The translations under genes and the position numbers were made by a program. The notes under the pieces are model-generated. The model searched no databases, was not told the DNA's origin, and saw only the letters and a list, made by a program, of their open reading frames with translations. This document shows positions 6,424 to 14,246 of a DNA stretch of 27,195 bases, piece after piece. Numbering within the stretch: position 1 is the first letter of the stretch; each line of letters opens with the position of its first letter. This DNA is from an uncultured Fretibacterium sp. (GTDB lineage: Bacteria > Synergistota > Synergistia > Synergistales > Aminobacteriaceae). Location of the stretch: NCBI GenBank assembly GCA_937915835.1, contig CALGHA010000202.1, forward strand, positions 1-27,195. Reading direction: 5' to 3'.

Positions 6424-7893
6424 CAATAACCCTTGCGCTATTCTGGAAAAATAATTTATCATCGGTTCAGAGTAAAGCCCGTAAACAAACGCTCCTATCG
6501 CTAATATTCCCAACGGTAAAAGCATCTGCCTTCCTGGATCTTTCACTCCTGAATTGGCCGTCTTGAAGTCAAAATTTTTGCCGGGCATGATAAAGATTGA
6601 GAATATCGAGAAGACATAAAGCACCGTCAACACCGCCGAGATCATTAACATTGCTATTCCCGCATGTCCCAACGGTGAACTTGCCGCGCTCGCTGTTCCT
6701 AACTGCCATTTTCCCATGAAGCCTGCTGACGGAGGAAGTCCGCATAAAGCCAAGCCTGAGATTAATAATGCTAATGAAGTCTTCGGCATCCCTAAGCCCA
6801 AGCCTCGCATGTCAAAAATATATTCCCGTTTAGTTTGACATAAGACAGCTCCGGCACAGAAGAACAAGTTTATCTTCATCACGGCATGACCGCACATATG
6901 AGTTAAGCCTCCGATTAATCCCTCTGGTGTCAGCAATAACACTCCGATTAAGATATATGAAAGTTGACTTATTGTTGAGTATGCAAAACGGCGTTTCAAG
7001 TGTTGAGTTGCCAATGCCATTGATGAACCGTAAACTATCGTAATGCATGCCATAACAAAAGCCGCGTATTGTGCCCAAGTTCCTGATAAAGTCTCCGGCT
7101 CGTAAACGTACCAAGTCAATCTTATTATCGCGAAAATTCCGGCCTTAACAACAGCTACAGCGTGCAATAATGCCGTTACTGGTGTCGGAGCAACCGAAGC
7201 AGAAGGTAACCAGCCGTGAAACGGGAAAATTGCCGCCTTAACTCCGAAGCCTATAAATCCCAAGAACCACGTCCATAATAAAATATTACTCGGCTCATTC
7301 GGCCAAACTCCCAAAGTCCCGCCTAATGTGAAAAATTCTCCGCCGCCCTGAGACATCGTATAAGTCAACGCGATAAATGCACATGCTGCTCCTCCGACTG
7401 AGTAAATCAAATATTTTCTTCCGGCATATCTCGCGCGTCCGTCCATCTCATGCATAACAAGCGGTAGTGTAGTTAATGTCATGACCTCGTAGAATAAATA
7501 AAGTGTTAATAAATTCGACGATAAGGCAATCCCTGCGACGACACCGAAAGTTAAGACGAACCAGCCGAAAAATGAAGTCTCTCTATGTTCATGGCTCATG
7601 TACTCGAAAGCATATAAAGTTGTAAGGGGCCATAAGACAGCGATTAACAGCGAGAAGACTATACCGAGACCGTCAAGCCTTAAAGCAAACGCGGCACGTT
7701 CGGATAATCTGAAAAGTGTTAAAGTGTTCAATGGCGGATAAATTACGAGCAATATTATTATCAACGAGTTAAACAGGACTGAACACTCAATGAAGATATT
7801 ACGGGCTTTCTTATCCGGGAAATTTATAGCGGGAATTAATAATGCTGACAACGCAGGAATTAATATCGGCAATAATAATAACTTCTCACTCAT
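6421..7893 (-). CDS. Proton-conducting antiporter-type membrane subunit (NuoL/M/N-MrpD family)
   Basis: The 490-aa, highly hydrophobic protein (about 14 predicted membrane helices) belongs to the family of ion-pumping subunits shared by complex I, membrane-bound hydrogenases and Mrp antiporters. Diagnostic parts are the helix with the conserved glutamate (LFYEVMTLTTLPLV), the lysine and proline segments GVKAAIFPFHGWLPSASVAP and TALLHAVAVVKAGIF, and the HMCGHAVMKINLFFCAGA segment. The HAVAVVKAG wording is closer to Mrp/hydrogenase-type subunits than to NuoM. No partner subunits lie next to it, which is unusual because members normally work in multi-subunit complexes. Its ATG directly follows the aldo/keto reductase stop codon. 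Confidence 0.9.
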   Translation of the reverse strand: MSEKLLLLPILIPALSALLIPAINFPDKKARNIFIECSVLFNSLIIILLVIYPPLNTLTLFRLSERAAFALRLDGLGIVFSLLIAVLWPLTTLYAFEYMSHEHRETSFFGWFVLTFGVVAGIALSSNLLTLYLFYEVMTLTTLPLVMHEMDGRARYAGRKYLIYSVGGAACAFIALTYTMSQGGGEFFTLGGTLGVWPNEPSNILLWTWFLGFIGFGVKAAIFPFHGWLPSASVAPTPVTALLHAVAVVKAGIFAIIRLTWYVYEPETLSGTWAQYAAFVMACITIVYGSSMALATQHLKRRFAYSTISQLSYILIGVLLLTPEGLIGGLTHMCGHAVMKINLFFCAGAVLCQTKREYIFDMRGLGLGMPKTSLALLISGLALCGLPPSAGFMGKWQLGTASAASSPLGHAGIAMLMISAVLTVLYVFSIFSIFIMPGKNFDFKTANSGVKDPGRQMLLPLGILAIGAFVYGLYSEPMINYFSRIAQGLL

Positions 7894-8703
7894 TTATATT
7901 TTCACCCTTTCTCTGTCCGGATGTTCTCCGCTCCAGCCTAATGGCGGCATGTTCTCAATTCTCATGATGTCTTCACGTGAAAGCGTAATTTTCTCACTGT
8001 CAAGATTTTCTTGAAGACGTTCAGAACTCGACGAAGCTCTCGGGATTGGCATAACGTTTTCAGCAAGACAGAAAGCTAAACAAATTTGCGCGGGCGTTGC
8101 GTGATATTTTCCGGCCAATTCAAGAATTAATTCATCGTTGAAAACTCTTCCGCGTGCTAATGGGCTCCAGGCTTGAAGCAGAATATTTTTCTCCTGATAA
8201 TATTTCATCGCAAATGCTTGTGTATGTCCGGCGTGAAACTCCAATTGAGCGATTGACGGCGTAACTTTGCAAATCTTCATAATCTCCTCAGTGTGATACG
8301 GAAGAAAGTTGCTCAGTCCTAACGCTCGAATTTTTCCTTGTGAATAAATTTCTTCCAGAGCCTGCCAAGTTTCAACGTTCAAGCCTTTTTGCGGCCAATG
8401 AATGAAATATATATCAACGTAATCCGTCTTTAAGTTCTCAAGAGTTTTCGCAAAAGCCGAGTTCACATTTTCTTTGCCCATGTCATCTTTCCATAGCTTT
8501 GAGGCGATTATGAAATTTTCACGAGGAATTTCTGAACTCGATATTGCTTGTGCGATTACGTTTTCATTGCCGTATTTTGAGGCCGTATCTAAATATCTGC
8601 ATCCGGCATGAATGGCTTGTGTGATTGCGTCAAGTCCTGCCTTGTAAGTTCCGATACCAATTGCAGGGAGCTTAAGGCCGTTATTCAGCGTAAAAGTTTT
8701 CAT
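7894..8703 (-). CDS. Aldo/keto reductase
   Basis: The 269-aa protein is a compact NAD(P)H-dependent aldo/keto reductase with a TIM-barrel fold, resembling the 2,5-diketo-gluconate reductase subgroup. It has the N-terminal LPAIGIGTYK, the active-site tetrad as D and Y in YLDTASKYGNE, K in IASKLWKDD and H in YFIHWPQKG, and the C-terminal cofactor segment PIPRASSSSERLQENL. The substrate is unknown. A good ribosome binding site (AGGGGGA) lies 8 nt ahead of the ATG at 8703. Its TAA touches the ATG of the antiporter-like gene without spacing, so the two form one operon with likely translational coupling. Confidence 0.93.
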   Translation of the reverse strand: MKTFTLNNGLKLPAIGIGTYKAGLDAITQAIHAGCRYLDTASKYGNENVIAQAISSSEIPRENFIIASKLWKDDMGKENVNSAFAKTLENLKTDYVDIYFIHWPQKGLNVETWQALEEIYSQGKIRALGLSNFLPYHTEEIMKICKVTPSIAQLEFHAGHTQAFAMKYYQEKNILLQAWSPLARGRVFNDELILELAGKYHATPAQICLAFCLAENVMPIPRASSSSERLQENLDSEKITLSREDIMRIENMPPLGWSGEHPDRERVKI

Positions 8704-8730
8704 GAATAATTCCCCCTTTTATGCTTAAAA

Positions 8731-8759
8731 TGAATAGCAAATTGTGTGTAATTTTTCAA
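8731..8759 (-). promoter_or_regulatory. Promoter of the aldo/keto reductase operon
   Basis: On the minus strand TTGAAA (8759-8754) is followed after 17 nt by TATTCA (8736-8731), giving a start near 8724 and a leader of about 20 nt that contains the ribosome binding site. Boxes are moderate and spacing is ideal. Confidence 0.5.
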
Positions 8760-8789
8760 GGGATTTTACATGAAATTTTTCACATTGAT

Positions 8790-8818
8790 TTGACAGATTT
8801 AATTTTGAGGTATAAAAT
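8790..8818 (+). promoter_or_regulatory. Promoter-like sequence facing an apparent non-coding stretch
   Basis: A perfect TTGACA (8790-8795) is followed after 17 nt by TAAAAT (8813-8818) on the plus strand. Downstream there is no plus-strand gene, only about 120 bp of non-coding DNA and then the antisense strand of yqeY. The 237-bp gap (8704-8940) otherwise holds the reductase promoter and a hairpin. Confidence 0.35.
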
Positions 8819-8888
8819 TTCGGCTCAAATCAATTCAGTAACTTTTTTCAGATAAACGACTTTTCGGATTTACCTTTCAGAATACAAC

Positions 8889-8920
8889 AGCCGGTTGAGC
8901 TGAAACAAACCCAGCCGGCT
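8889..8920 (-). terminator. Hairpin after yqeY, possible terminator
   Basis: AGCCGG (8889-8894) and CCGGCT (8915-8920) form a 6-bp GC-rich stem with a 20-nt loop. It lies about 20 nt past the yqeY stop. No clear T-tract follows on either strand (GTTGTATTC on the minus strand), so termination is only plausible. Confidence 0.35.
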
Positions 8921-8940
8921 TGAAACCTTCCATTTATAGC

Positions 8941-9393
8941 TTATTTGTTCAGATATGCTTGAACTCTTTCTTTTACGTGTGAACCGTCTGCGAGGCCTTT
9001 AGTCTGGGACATTACAGCCTTCATGAGTTTTCCCATATCTTTAGGCGACGAGGCGTTAATTTCCTGAGCTGACTTCGCGATAATCTCATCAAGTTTTTCA
9101 TCGCTTAACTGTGCGGGTAAATACGGCTCAAGAATTTTTATCTCGGCGAGTTCAGCTTCGGCACGGTCAATTGCTCCTCCAGCTTTGTATTGTTCTGCGG
9201 ATTCTTTGCGCTGTTTGATTAGGCGGCGGATTACAGCGTTAACATCATCATCAGTAATCTCGTAGCTTCGTCCTTTGTCGGCCTGTAATTTCTGAAGTTC
9301 TGATTTAAGCATTCTTAACGTCGAGAGTTTAGGTTCAGAACGTTCCTTCATGGCTTGGGTTAAATCGTGAGTGATTGTTTGTGTTAATGACAT
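8941..9393 (-). CDS. yqeY: YqeY/GatB C-terminal-like (GatB_Yqey domain) protein
   Basis: The 150-aa protein is of the YqeY family, related to the tail domain of the GatB subunit of tRNA-dependent amidotransferase. It has the helical pattern RTLRMLKSELQ-type near the N-terminus (here LSTLRMLKSELQKLQ), VNAVIRRLIKQRKESAEQY, EIKILEPYLPAQLS, then the tail domain with MGKLMKAVMSQTKGLADG. I chose the ATG at 9393, preceded by AGAGGA at 9 nt, and not the in-frame ATG at 9444, which lies before a terminator-like hairpin and would add 17 residues unlike the family. It is the last gene of the HIT-rpsU-yqeY operon. rpsU-yqeY linkage is common in bacteria. Confidence 0.93.
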   Translation of the reverse strand: MSLTQTITHDLTQAMKERSEPKLSTLRMLKSELQKLQADKGRSYEITDDDVNAVIRRLIKQRKESAEQYKAGGAIDRAEAELAEIKILEPYLPAQLSDEKLDEIIAKSAQEINASSPKDMGKLMKAVMSQTKGLADGSHVKERVQAYLNK

Positions 9394-9422
9394 GAAAATA
9401 ATTCCTCTTTCCATAATAAACA

Positions 9423-9440
9423 GGGGAGCTTTTGCGCCCC
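9423..9440 (-). terminator. Hairpin between rpsU and yqeY, possible attenuator
   Basis: On the minus strand GGGG-C-GC-AAAA-GC-T-CCCC forms a short stem with one mismatch and an AAAA loop, followed by TGTTTATTAT. It may stop part of the transcription after rpsU, lowering yqeY relative to S21. A second 6-bp hairpin (9449-9463) contains the rpsU stop codon. Confidence 0.45.
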
Positions 9441-9457
9441 CCATAACAAGCTAAAAG

Positions 9458-9655
9458 TTAGCTCGGATTTCTCCTGCGCATTGACTTACGTTTACGAGCA
9501 GCCTCAGCACGCTTAATCTTCTTAGCATCGCTGGGTTTCTCGTAATGTTCACGCCGTCTAGCTTCTCTGAGTGTTCCCACTCTTGCAACTTCACGTCTGA
9601 AACGTTTCAAAGTATCTTCGAGTGATTCGCCGTCTTTACGAGTAACCGTGGTCAT
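9458..9655 (-). CDS. rpsU: Small ribosomal subunit protein bS21
   Basis: The 65-aa, very basic protein matches bS21: DGESLEDTLKRFRREVARVGTL, then RRREHYEKPSDAKKIKRAEAARK and an arginine-rich C-terminus. It sits in the 30S subunit near the anti-Shine-Dalgarno region. The ATG at 9655 is preceded by GGGAGGG. It lies 41 nt after the HIT gene. Confidence 0.97.
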   Translation of the reverse strand: MTTVTRKDGESLEDTLKRFRREVARVGTLREARRREHYEKPSDAKKIKRAEAARKRKSMRRRNPS

Positions 9656-9696
9656 ATGACATCAACCCTCCCTTCAGGTCAAAAAAAGCAATACGC

Positions 9697-10032
9697 CTAG
9701 CCTGGAGGCCAAGCGAGATTACGTCCTCCCAGTAAATGAAAATGAAGATGCTCCACCGTCTGACCACCAGCAACACCAGTGTTCACGACAACCCGATAAC
9801 CTTCATTAAGCCCAAGTTTCTTTGCTAAGTCCACGCAACAGCGCATTAGCTCAGACACCAAAGCAAAATCGTTTACTTGGTCAAGGCTCTTCACATGTTC
9901 CTTCGGTACTACTAGAACATGTACAGGAGAACAAGGATTTATATCGCTGAAAGCAACAATTTTATCATCTTGATAAACAATATCTGAGGGCATTTCCCCA
10001 GAGGCAATGTTACAGAAAATACAGTTATTCAC
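9697..10032 (-). CDS. HIT family protein (Hint-type nucleotide hydrolase)
   Basis: The 111-aa protein has CIFCNIASGEMPSDIVYQDD at the N-terminus, the middle HVLVVPKEHV and the catalytic histidine triad VEHLHFHLLGG near the C-terminus. Such proteins hydrolyse purine nucleoside phosphoramidates, including adenylated lysine side products. Length and motifs are complete. Its start lies next to the left border of the prophage. An AAAGGAG ribosome binding site precedes the ATG. Confidence 0.95.
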   Translation of the reverse strand: MNNCIFCNIASGEMPSDIVYQDDKIVAFSDINPCSPVHVLVVPKEHVKSLDQVNDFALVSELMRCCVDLAKKLGLNEGYRVVVNTGVAGGQTVEHLHFHLLGGRNLAWPPG

Positions 10033-10073
10033 GTTTTTAATGCTCCTTTCTGGTCATTAGGTGAATACGTAAT

Positions 10074-10104
10074 TCTATAACAATTTAGCAGTCTAAACAA
10101 TCAA
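10074..10104 (-). promoter_or_regulatory. Promoter of the HIT-rpsU-yqeY operon
   Basis: On the minus strand TTGATT (10104-10099) is followed after 19 nt by TATAGA (10079-10074), which has the TG extension (TGTTATAGA). The start would fall near 10066, about 35 nt before the HIT ATG. If the promoter is real, the prophage junction must lie to its right or the promoter was supplied by the phage end. Confidence 0.45.
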
Positions 10105-10127
10105 GGAAAAATTGAGACAGGTATGTA

Positions 10128-10140
10128 TGCATATTATGCA
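10128..10140. promoter_or_regulatory. 13-bp palindrome upstream of the primase, possible operator
   Basis: TGCATATTATGCA is a perfect palindrome (6+1+6) 32 bp before the primase start. A TATTAT sequence inside it could act as a -10 box, with TTGAGA (10112-10117) too close for a normal -35. A repressor binding site controlling the early gene is a reasonable guess. Confidence 0.4.
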
Positions 10141-10172
10141 CTGTCATTGAATGAGTAAAGGAGCTTTTAATC

Positions 10173-13100
10173 ATGATAAATACTAAGTCTACGAAAAAAA
10201 TTGATTACGCAGCATTAATCCGAGCAATTAAGTCCAGTATCACAGTAACAGAATACTGCAATAACGTCTTAGGCATGAACGTCATCGAAGGTGTTCGTTG
10301 CGTGCCCACTTATCGAAATGGTTATAATCCCACTGAATTTATTTCTTACGGTGATAGTTATACTGACTGGGGATTTCCAGGAGGTAAACGACATTACTGC
10401 GACGTTATCCAGTTATGCGCTGACGCTAGGCATAATGGCTCTCGAAGTGAAGCTATCTACGAATTGGCCCGCTCTCATATCAATGCTGAACGATTAAGTA
10501 TTATCATGAATGACAGTGTCACTTGGGAACAGCATATAACCACACTCGAACGCAAAATAAATTACTGGCATTCACAATTAAGACCAGAAGACCGAGAGTA
10601 TTTACATTCGCGACGTATAACCGATGAAACGATAGAACGCTTAAAAATAGGTTACTGCGCTTCAACAAAACGGCTCATTACTCCTTACTGGCATAATGGG
10701 CATGTAGTGTATTACTCCGGCCGCGATGTCACAGGCGAGTGGAAAGTCAACAAAGCTCATGGCAAATATACCAAAATGGGCATATATCACTTTTACGTAG
10801 AAAATATACCCTTCGGCTTGCATACTTTAGAACCCGAGCACAGAGCTTTATTCCCGAAAAATTACACAACCAGCGACGAACGCTCATTCCCTTACGAAGA
10901 TATACTCTGTGTTCTAGAAGGTCAGGTTGACGCTATGAGCTTCGAACAAGAGGGCTTTCAAGTGTGTTCACCAGTCGGAGGGTACTTTAATGAAATGCAA
11001 ATGCCTTACTTCTTGAGCATAGCGCGCAAAATAGGAAAAGTATACGTATGCTTCGATAACGACGGTGCTGGTACGGGCTTCCAACTCAAAATGGCTCAGC
11101 AATTGTTTCAAGCAAAAATCCCGTTTGTGGGCTGTATTGTCCCTAAAAAAATTCCTGGCATGACACCGAAGGCCGAAGGTCAAGCAGTTTTCACAAACGG
11201 TTCTAATATAGTCGCAGGGGTTAATTCTTCTTGGTTGGCTGGGAGGATTAACTCCGGCGACATTATTTCTGATTATCGAGGCAATATCTTCGTAATCGAT
11301 AAAGTAGTCAATGACAGCTCCATAATCTTAAAGACGAACTACGACGGAAATACCGGCTTAAGTCCCTACGAAATTACGCAGTATATTAAAGACGTAAGCG
11401 ATTACTACACAGCCGGCGGCAATCTTGCTGACTTGGTCGTAAACGCAGAAGACGGAATTATTGCGCTTGCTCGATTAATCGGAGATGACTACAAAAAGTT
11501 AAAGAACTTCATCAAGGAATGCGCACGTACGGTATCAAAGAGTGACATGTTAAACCTTCTGGAGCAGTGCAAGGGGATTAGTCAATCAATCAAGGCGGCG
11601 TTGCTCAAAGAGGCCTTAAGAATACCGACCGAGTACGACATAGTGAAAGAAATCAACGGTTACACCGACGAGAACGGGAAGAAATATCCAGCGCAATACA
11701 TGTTGAAGTATATCGAGAACGACGGCTTTTACGAATATGAGCACGGGTGCTGGGTAAAAAAACCAGACAGCAAAATCAAAAATTACATCGCGAAAGTCTT
11801 AGGAATATATCAACGTTCAGACAGAATTAACGGAGCGTTCAACCTGCTAAAGCTTGTATGCACTGTTGACCTTCCTAATATTAACCTGTCAAATTTTTTT
11901 AACCGTCAGCCTGTAGTGAATTTCATGAACGGGATTTTAGACTTGTCGGCACCAGACGAGACGATAAAGGATTTATTGCCTCATAAGCCCGAGTATTTAT
12001 CAAGCCTTCAGGTCAGCCAAATGTATAATAGAGATGCTAAATGTCCTAAAATCTTAAAATTTTTATGGGACGTCTTATATTACAAAAACGATGAAATAAC
12101 GCGTCAAAAATTAGACTTGCTTCAAGAATATTTAGCATACCCATTATTCCCGACAAATCCAATTCACAAAATGCTGTTCTTGCTCGGCGACGGCCGTAAC
12201 GGTAAAGGGACTGTGCTTGAATTGGCCAGAGCATTATACGGAGACGCATGCGTGAGTTTCGTAAACCCTGCGAAATTTAATCAGCCGTTCGAAGCGATAT
12301 ATCTCAAAGATAGTATGTTGAATATCTGCTTTGACGCGGAGAAAGATTTTTCGGCCTCTCAGGAAATAATCAAGCAGGTAGTAGCCGGCGAGAGCATAAT
12401 GGCCTGTTACAAGTTCCAGAATAATATACACTTTACGCCTCGCGCGAAACTAATGACAGCATGCAACAACTTCGTAAAAGTCAACGATTTATCACGTGGA
12501 TTTTTATCGAGATGTTTATTCATGAATTTTCATCAGAGCTATGAGGGGCGCGAAAATTTCAACTTGCTAAACGAGCTCAAAAAGGAATTACCTGGCTTTT
12601 TCAACTGGGTATTAGAAGGATATATGCGGCTTCGTAAGAGGATAGCAGAGGGAAAGGGTTTCACGATACCTGAAGAACATTACGAGACAATGATATCTTA
12701 TGAGGAGCATACATCGCCGCTTTACATGTTCTATAACGAGAAGTTGAGCGACTTAATCAACATCCAGAAAGAGAACTATGATTTACACGTAATGACTACA
12801 CGCTTCGTTTACAGTGAGTATATGACGTGGGCAAATGCGAATGGTTACAAGGTCATGAACCGAGGAAGTTTCACGCATGAGTTCAAGAAAATTCTGCGAC
12901 AGAAGCACCCTGAAATGTTTAAAGCATTAGGCCTTGCGATGACCAGGAAGGTAAACGGCGTCGATGAATATGACTTTACAATCATTGAGAATATACCCTC
13001 CTCAAATAATATAGAGACTGCCAATGAGTGTGAGAAGGACGAAAAAACTCCTGAAGAAGTGAAGGAAGCCGGAGTAACCGCCCCGAATATTGCTCCGGCC

Positions 13101-13643
13101 AATTCACCAGCACCAGATTATACGCAAGGAACATTTACGGCCGAACAAATTATCAGCGACGCAAAAGCCGGAAAATGCACGATGTCAACGTTTTTAGTCA
13201 AGAACAATAAGGGCATAGATGAGTTCAAGCCGCCTGTAAAGACCAAGAAAGAGGCAGTTGACTTGTTAATGTTCTTCACACAAAATGAGCTGAACAGCGA
13301 CTATGAACCGATTAAAGATGATAATATGCCTCACATGGTTGAATGCATAATGCACGCGCAACCGCTCGGAAGTTCTGAGTTTCACGGCGAAAGTTTCACC
13401 GAAATAGAAAAGGGCGTTATCCTTAGAGAAGTCAAAGCCCTGCTAAAAATGAAGTACGACGATATACCTTCAGACGAGGGACAACGCGAATGGTTAATCT
13501 GGCAAAAAGCTCAGAGGAAATATGCGACAATCGAAAAGGCCGTTCAAGTGTACATAAACTTTGTAGAAGGAAAAAGACGCGACGAGAACTTCATAACTAA
13601 AAAGTTAAAAGGACCTCACGCACCATTAGAGTGGCATAAATAA
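10173..13643 (+). CDS. Phage primase-helicase (Toprim + D5-like SF3 helicase) with inserted domain
   Basis: The 1156-aa protein should prime and unwind phage DNA. Residues about 20-105 resemble a DnaG/CHC2-type N-terminal fold but without the zinc cysteines. A Toprim core follows, with E249 (LCVLEGQVDA) and the D295-x-D297 pair (VYVCFDNDGAG). Residues about 335-402 do not fit a Toprim and look like an inserted beta-rich module (GQAVFTNGSNIV...GDII...VIDKVVNDSSIILK). Toprim-like sequence resumes at YIKDVSDYYTAGGNL. The SF3 helicase has Walker A GDGRNGKGT (672-680), a Walker B-like LNICFDAEKDF and KLMTACNNF as sensor region. The last 200 residues are an unrecognised extension after an acidic, proline-rich linker. 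AAAGGAG lies 10 nt before the ATG. Confidence 0.92.
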   Translation: MINTKSTKKIDYAALIRAIKSSITVTEYCNNVLGMNVIEGVRCVPTYRNGYNPTEFISYGDSYTDWGFPGGKRHYCDVIQLCADARHNGSRSEAIYELARSHINAERLSIIMNDSVTWEQHITTLERKINYWHSQLRPEDREYLHSRRITDETIERLKIGYCASTKRLITPYWHNGHVVYYSGRDVTGEWKVNKAHGKYTKMGIYHFYVENIPFGLHTLEPEHRALFPKNYTTSDERSFPYEDILCVLEGQVDAMSFEQEGFQVCSPVGGYFNEMQMPYFLSIARKIGKVYVCFDNDGAGTGFQLKMAQQLFQAKIPFVGCIVPKKIPGMTPKAEGQAVFTNGSNIVAGVNSSWLAGRINSGDIISDYRGNIFVIDKVVNDSSIILKTNYDGNTGLSPYEITQYIKDVSDYYTAGGNLADLVVNAEDGIIALARLIGDDYKKLKNFIKECARTVSKSDMLNLLEQCKGISQSIKAALLKEALRIPTEYDIVKEINGYTDENGKKYPAQYMLKYIENDGFYEYEHGCWVKKPDSKIKNYIAKVLGIYQRSDRINGAFNLLKLVCTVDLPNINLSNFFNRQPVVNFMNGILDLSAPDETIKDLLPHKPEYLSSLQVSQMYNRDAKCPKILKFLWDVLYYKNDEITRQKLDLLQEYLAYPLFPTNPIHKMLFLLGDGRNGKGTVLELARALYGDACVSFVNPAKFNQPFEAIYLKDSMLNICFDAEKDFSASQEIIKQVVAGESIMACYKFQNNIHFTPRAKLMTACNNFVKVNDLSRGFLSRCLFMNFHQSYEGRENFNLLNELKKELPGFFNWVLEGYMRLRKRIAEGKGFTIPEEHYETMISYEEHTSPLYMFYNEKLSDLINIQKENYDLHVMTTRFVYSEYMTWANANGYKVMNRGSFTHEFKKILRQKHPEMFKALGLAMTRKVNGVDEYDFTIIENIPSSNNIETANECEKDEKTPEEVKEAGVTAPNIAPANSPAPDYTQGTFTAEQIISDAKAGKCTMSTFLVKNNKGIDEFKPPVKTKKEAVDLLMFFTQNELNSDYEPIKDDNMPHMVECIMHAQPLGSSEFHGESFTEIEKGVILREVKALLKMKYDDIPSDEGQREWLIWQKAQRKYATIEKAVQVYINFVEGKRRDENFITKKLKGPHAPLEWHK

Positions 13644-13691
13644 ACTCTTTTTGTCATACAATAAAGCTTCCTTTCTTATTTGCTAAGTGTT

Positions 13692-13729
13692 AGGAATAAA
13701 CCCTTGAGTGAACCTCAGGGGTAATTCCT
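13692..13729. other. Large stem-loop between primase and late regulator
   Basis: AGGAAT pairs with ATTCCT and, after a small internal loop, ACCCTTGAG pairs with CTCAGGGGT (one T-G wobble) around a short TGAAC loop, about 15 bp in all. It lies 49 nt past the primase stop. No T-tract follows, so it is not a standard terminator. It may be an mRNA processing or stability element, or an operator for the following gene. Confidence 0.6.
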
Positions 13730-13790
13730 ATGCATGGTGATAAAATTTTTAGCTGGTAAATTCAATTATAACGCAGAAGGTTTTAACTTC

Positions 13791-14246
13791 ATGAAACAAC
13801 GCGACGACTGGAAACGAGCCGAATACTTGATGTATAACTACACGAAACACTTGACGCTAATCGAATTACTCAGCTATGAATACCAAATACTAAACGCCGC
13901 CGGTGATGTCAAAGCGCAATCGTACAATGAACACTACGGTCGACATACTCGAGACCCTGTTGCAGAATACAATGACAAACTCGACAAGATTATGACCAGA
14001 ATAGCCAAGCTAAAAATGAAGGTTCAGCCAGTAACTTCACTTATCAATGAGCTGACAAATCCATATGCATTGGACCCTGAACTATACGCCAGTCTTCACG
14101 CAGTATTAATCTATATATACTTTGGACATAACACGATAGGTGAGACAGCAGAATACCTAAAATTAAGTCGAAGTTCAATCTACCGACGAAAGCGCCACTT
14201 AGTAAAAATGCTTATCTCAAATGACACACAAAAGCACAATATGTGA
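13791..14246 (+). CDS. ArpU-like phage late transcription regulator (sigma-like HTH)
   Basis: The gene codes for a protein of 151 aa from the ATG at 13791, which has AGAAGG 10 nt upstream. An in-frame ATG at 13734 would give 170 aa, but it has no ribosome binding site and an extended -10-like TGATAAAAT (13738-13746) overlaps it. The N-terminal part is helical and charged. The C-terminus (HNTIGETAEYLKLSRSSIYRRKRHLVKML) is a helix-turn-helix of the sigma-70 region 4 type, as in ArpU/RinA-like regulators. Such proteins sit just before the packaging genes in many phages and switch on late transcription. Its stop codon overlaps a candidate late promoter. Confidence 0.75.
   Translation: MKQRDDWKRAEYLMYNYTKHLTLIELLSYEYQILNAAGDVKAQSYNEHYGRHTRDPVAEYNDKLDKIMTRIAKLKMKVQPVTSLINELTNPYALDPELYASLHAVLIYIYFGHNTIGETAEYLKLSRSSIYRRKRHLVKMLISNDTQKHNM

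Noticed and set aside
9394..9444. ATG start for yqeY at 9444
   Set aside because: It would include the rpsU-yqeY hairpin and residues absent from the family. ATG 9393 has a well-placed ribosome binding site.
11175..11378. Intein in the primase
   Set aside because: The insert is only about 68 aa, lacks an N-terminal Cys/Ser and the C-terminal His-Asn, and has no splicing or endonuclease motifs.
12845..13102. Minus-strand ORFs inside primase, terminase, portal and protease genes
   Set aside because: All lie antisense to strongly supported genes, lack ribosome binding sites and show low-complexity Ser/Leu/Arg composition.
13734..13790. ATG start of the late regulator at 13734
   Set aside because: No ribosome binding site, and a promoter-like element overlaps it. 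ATG 13791 has AGAAGG upstream.
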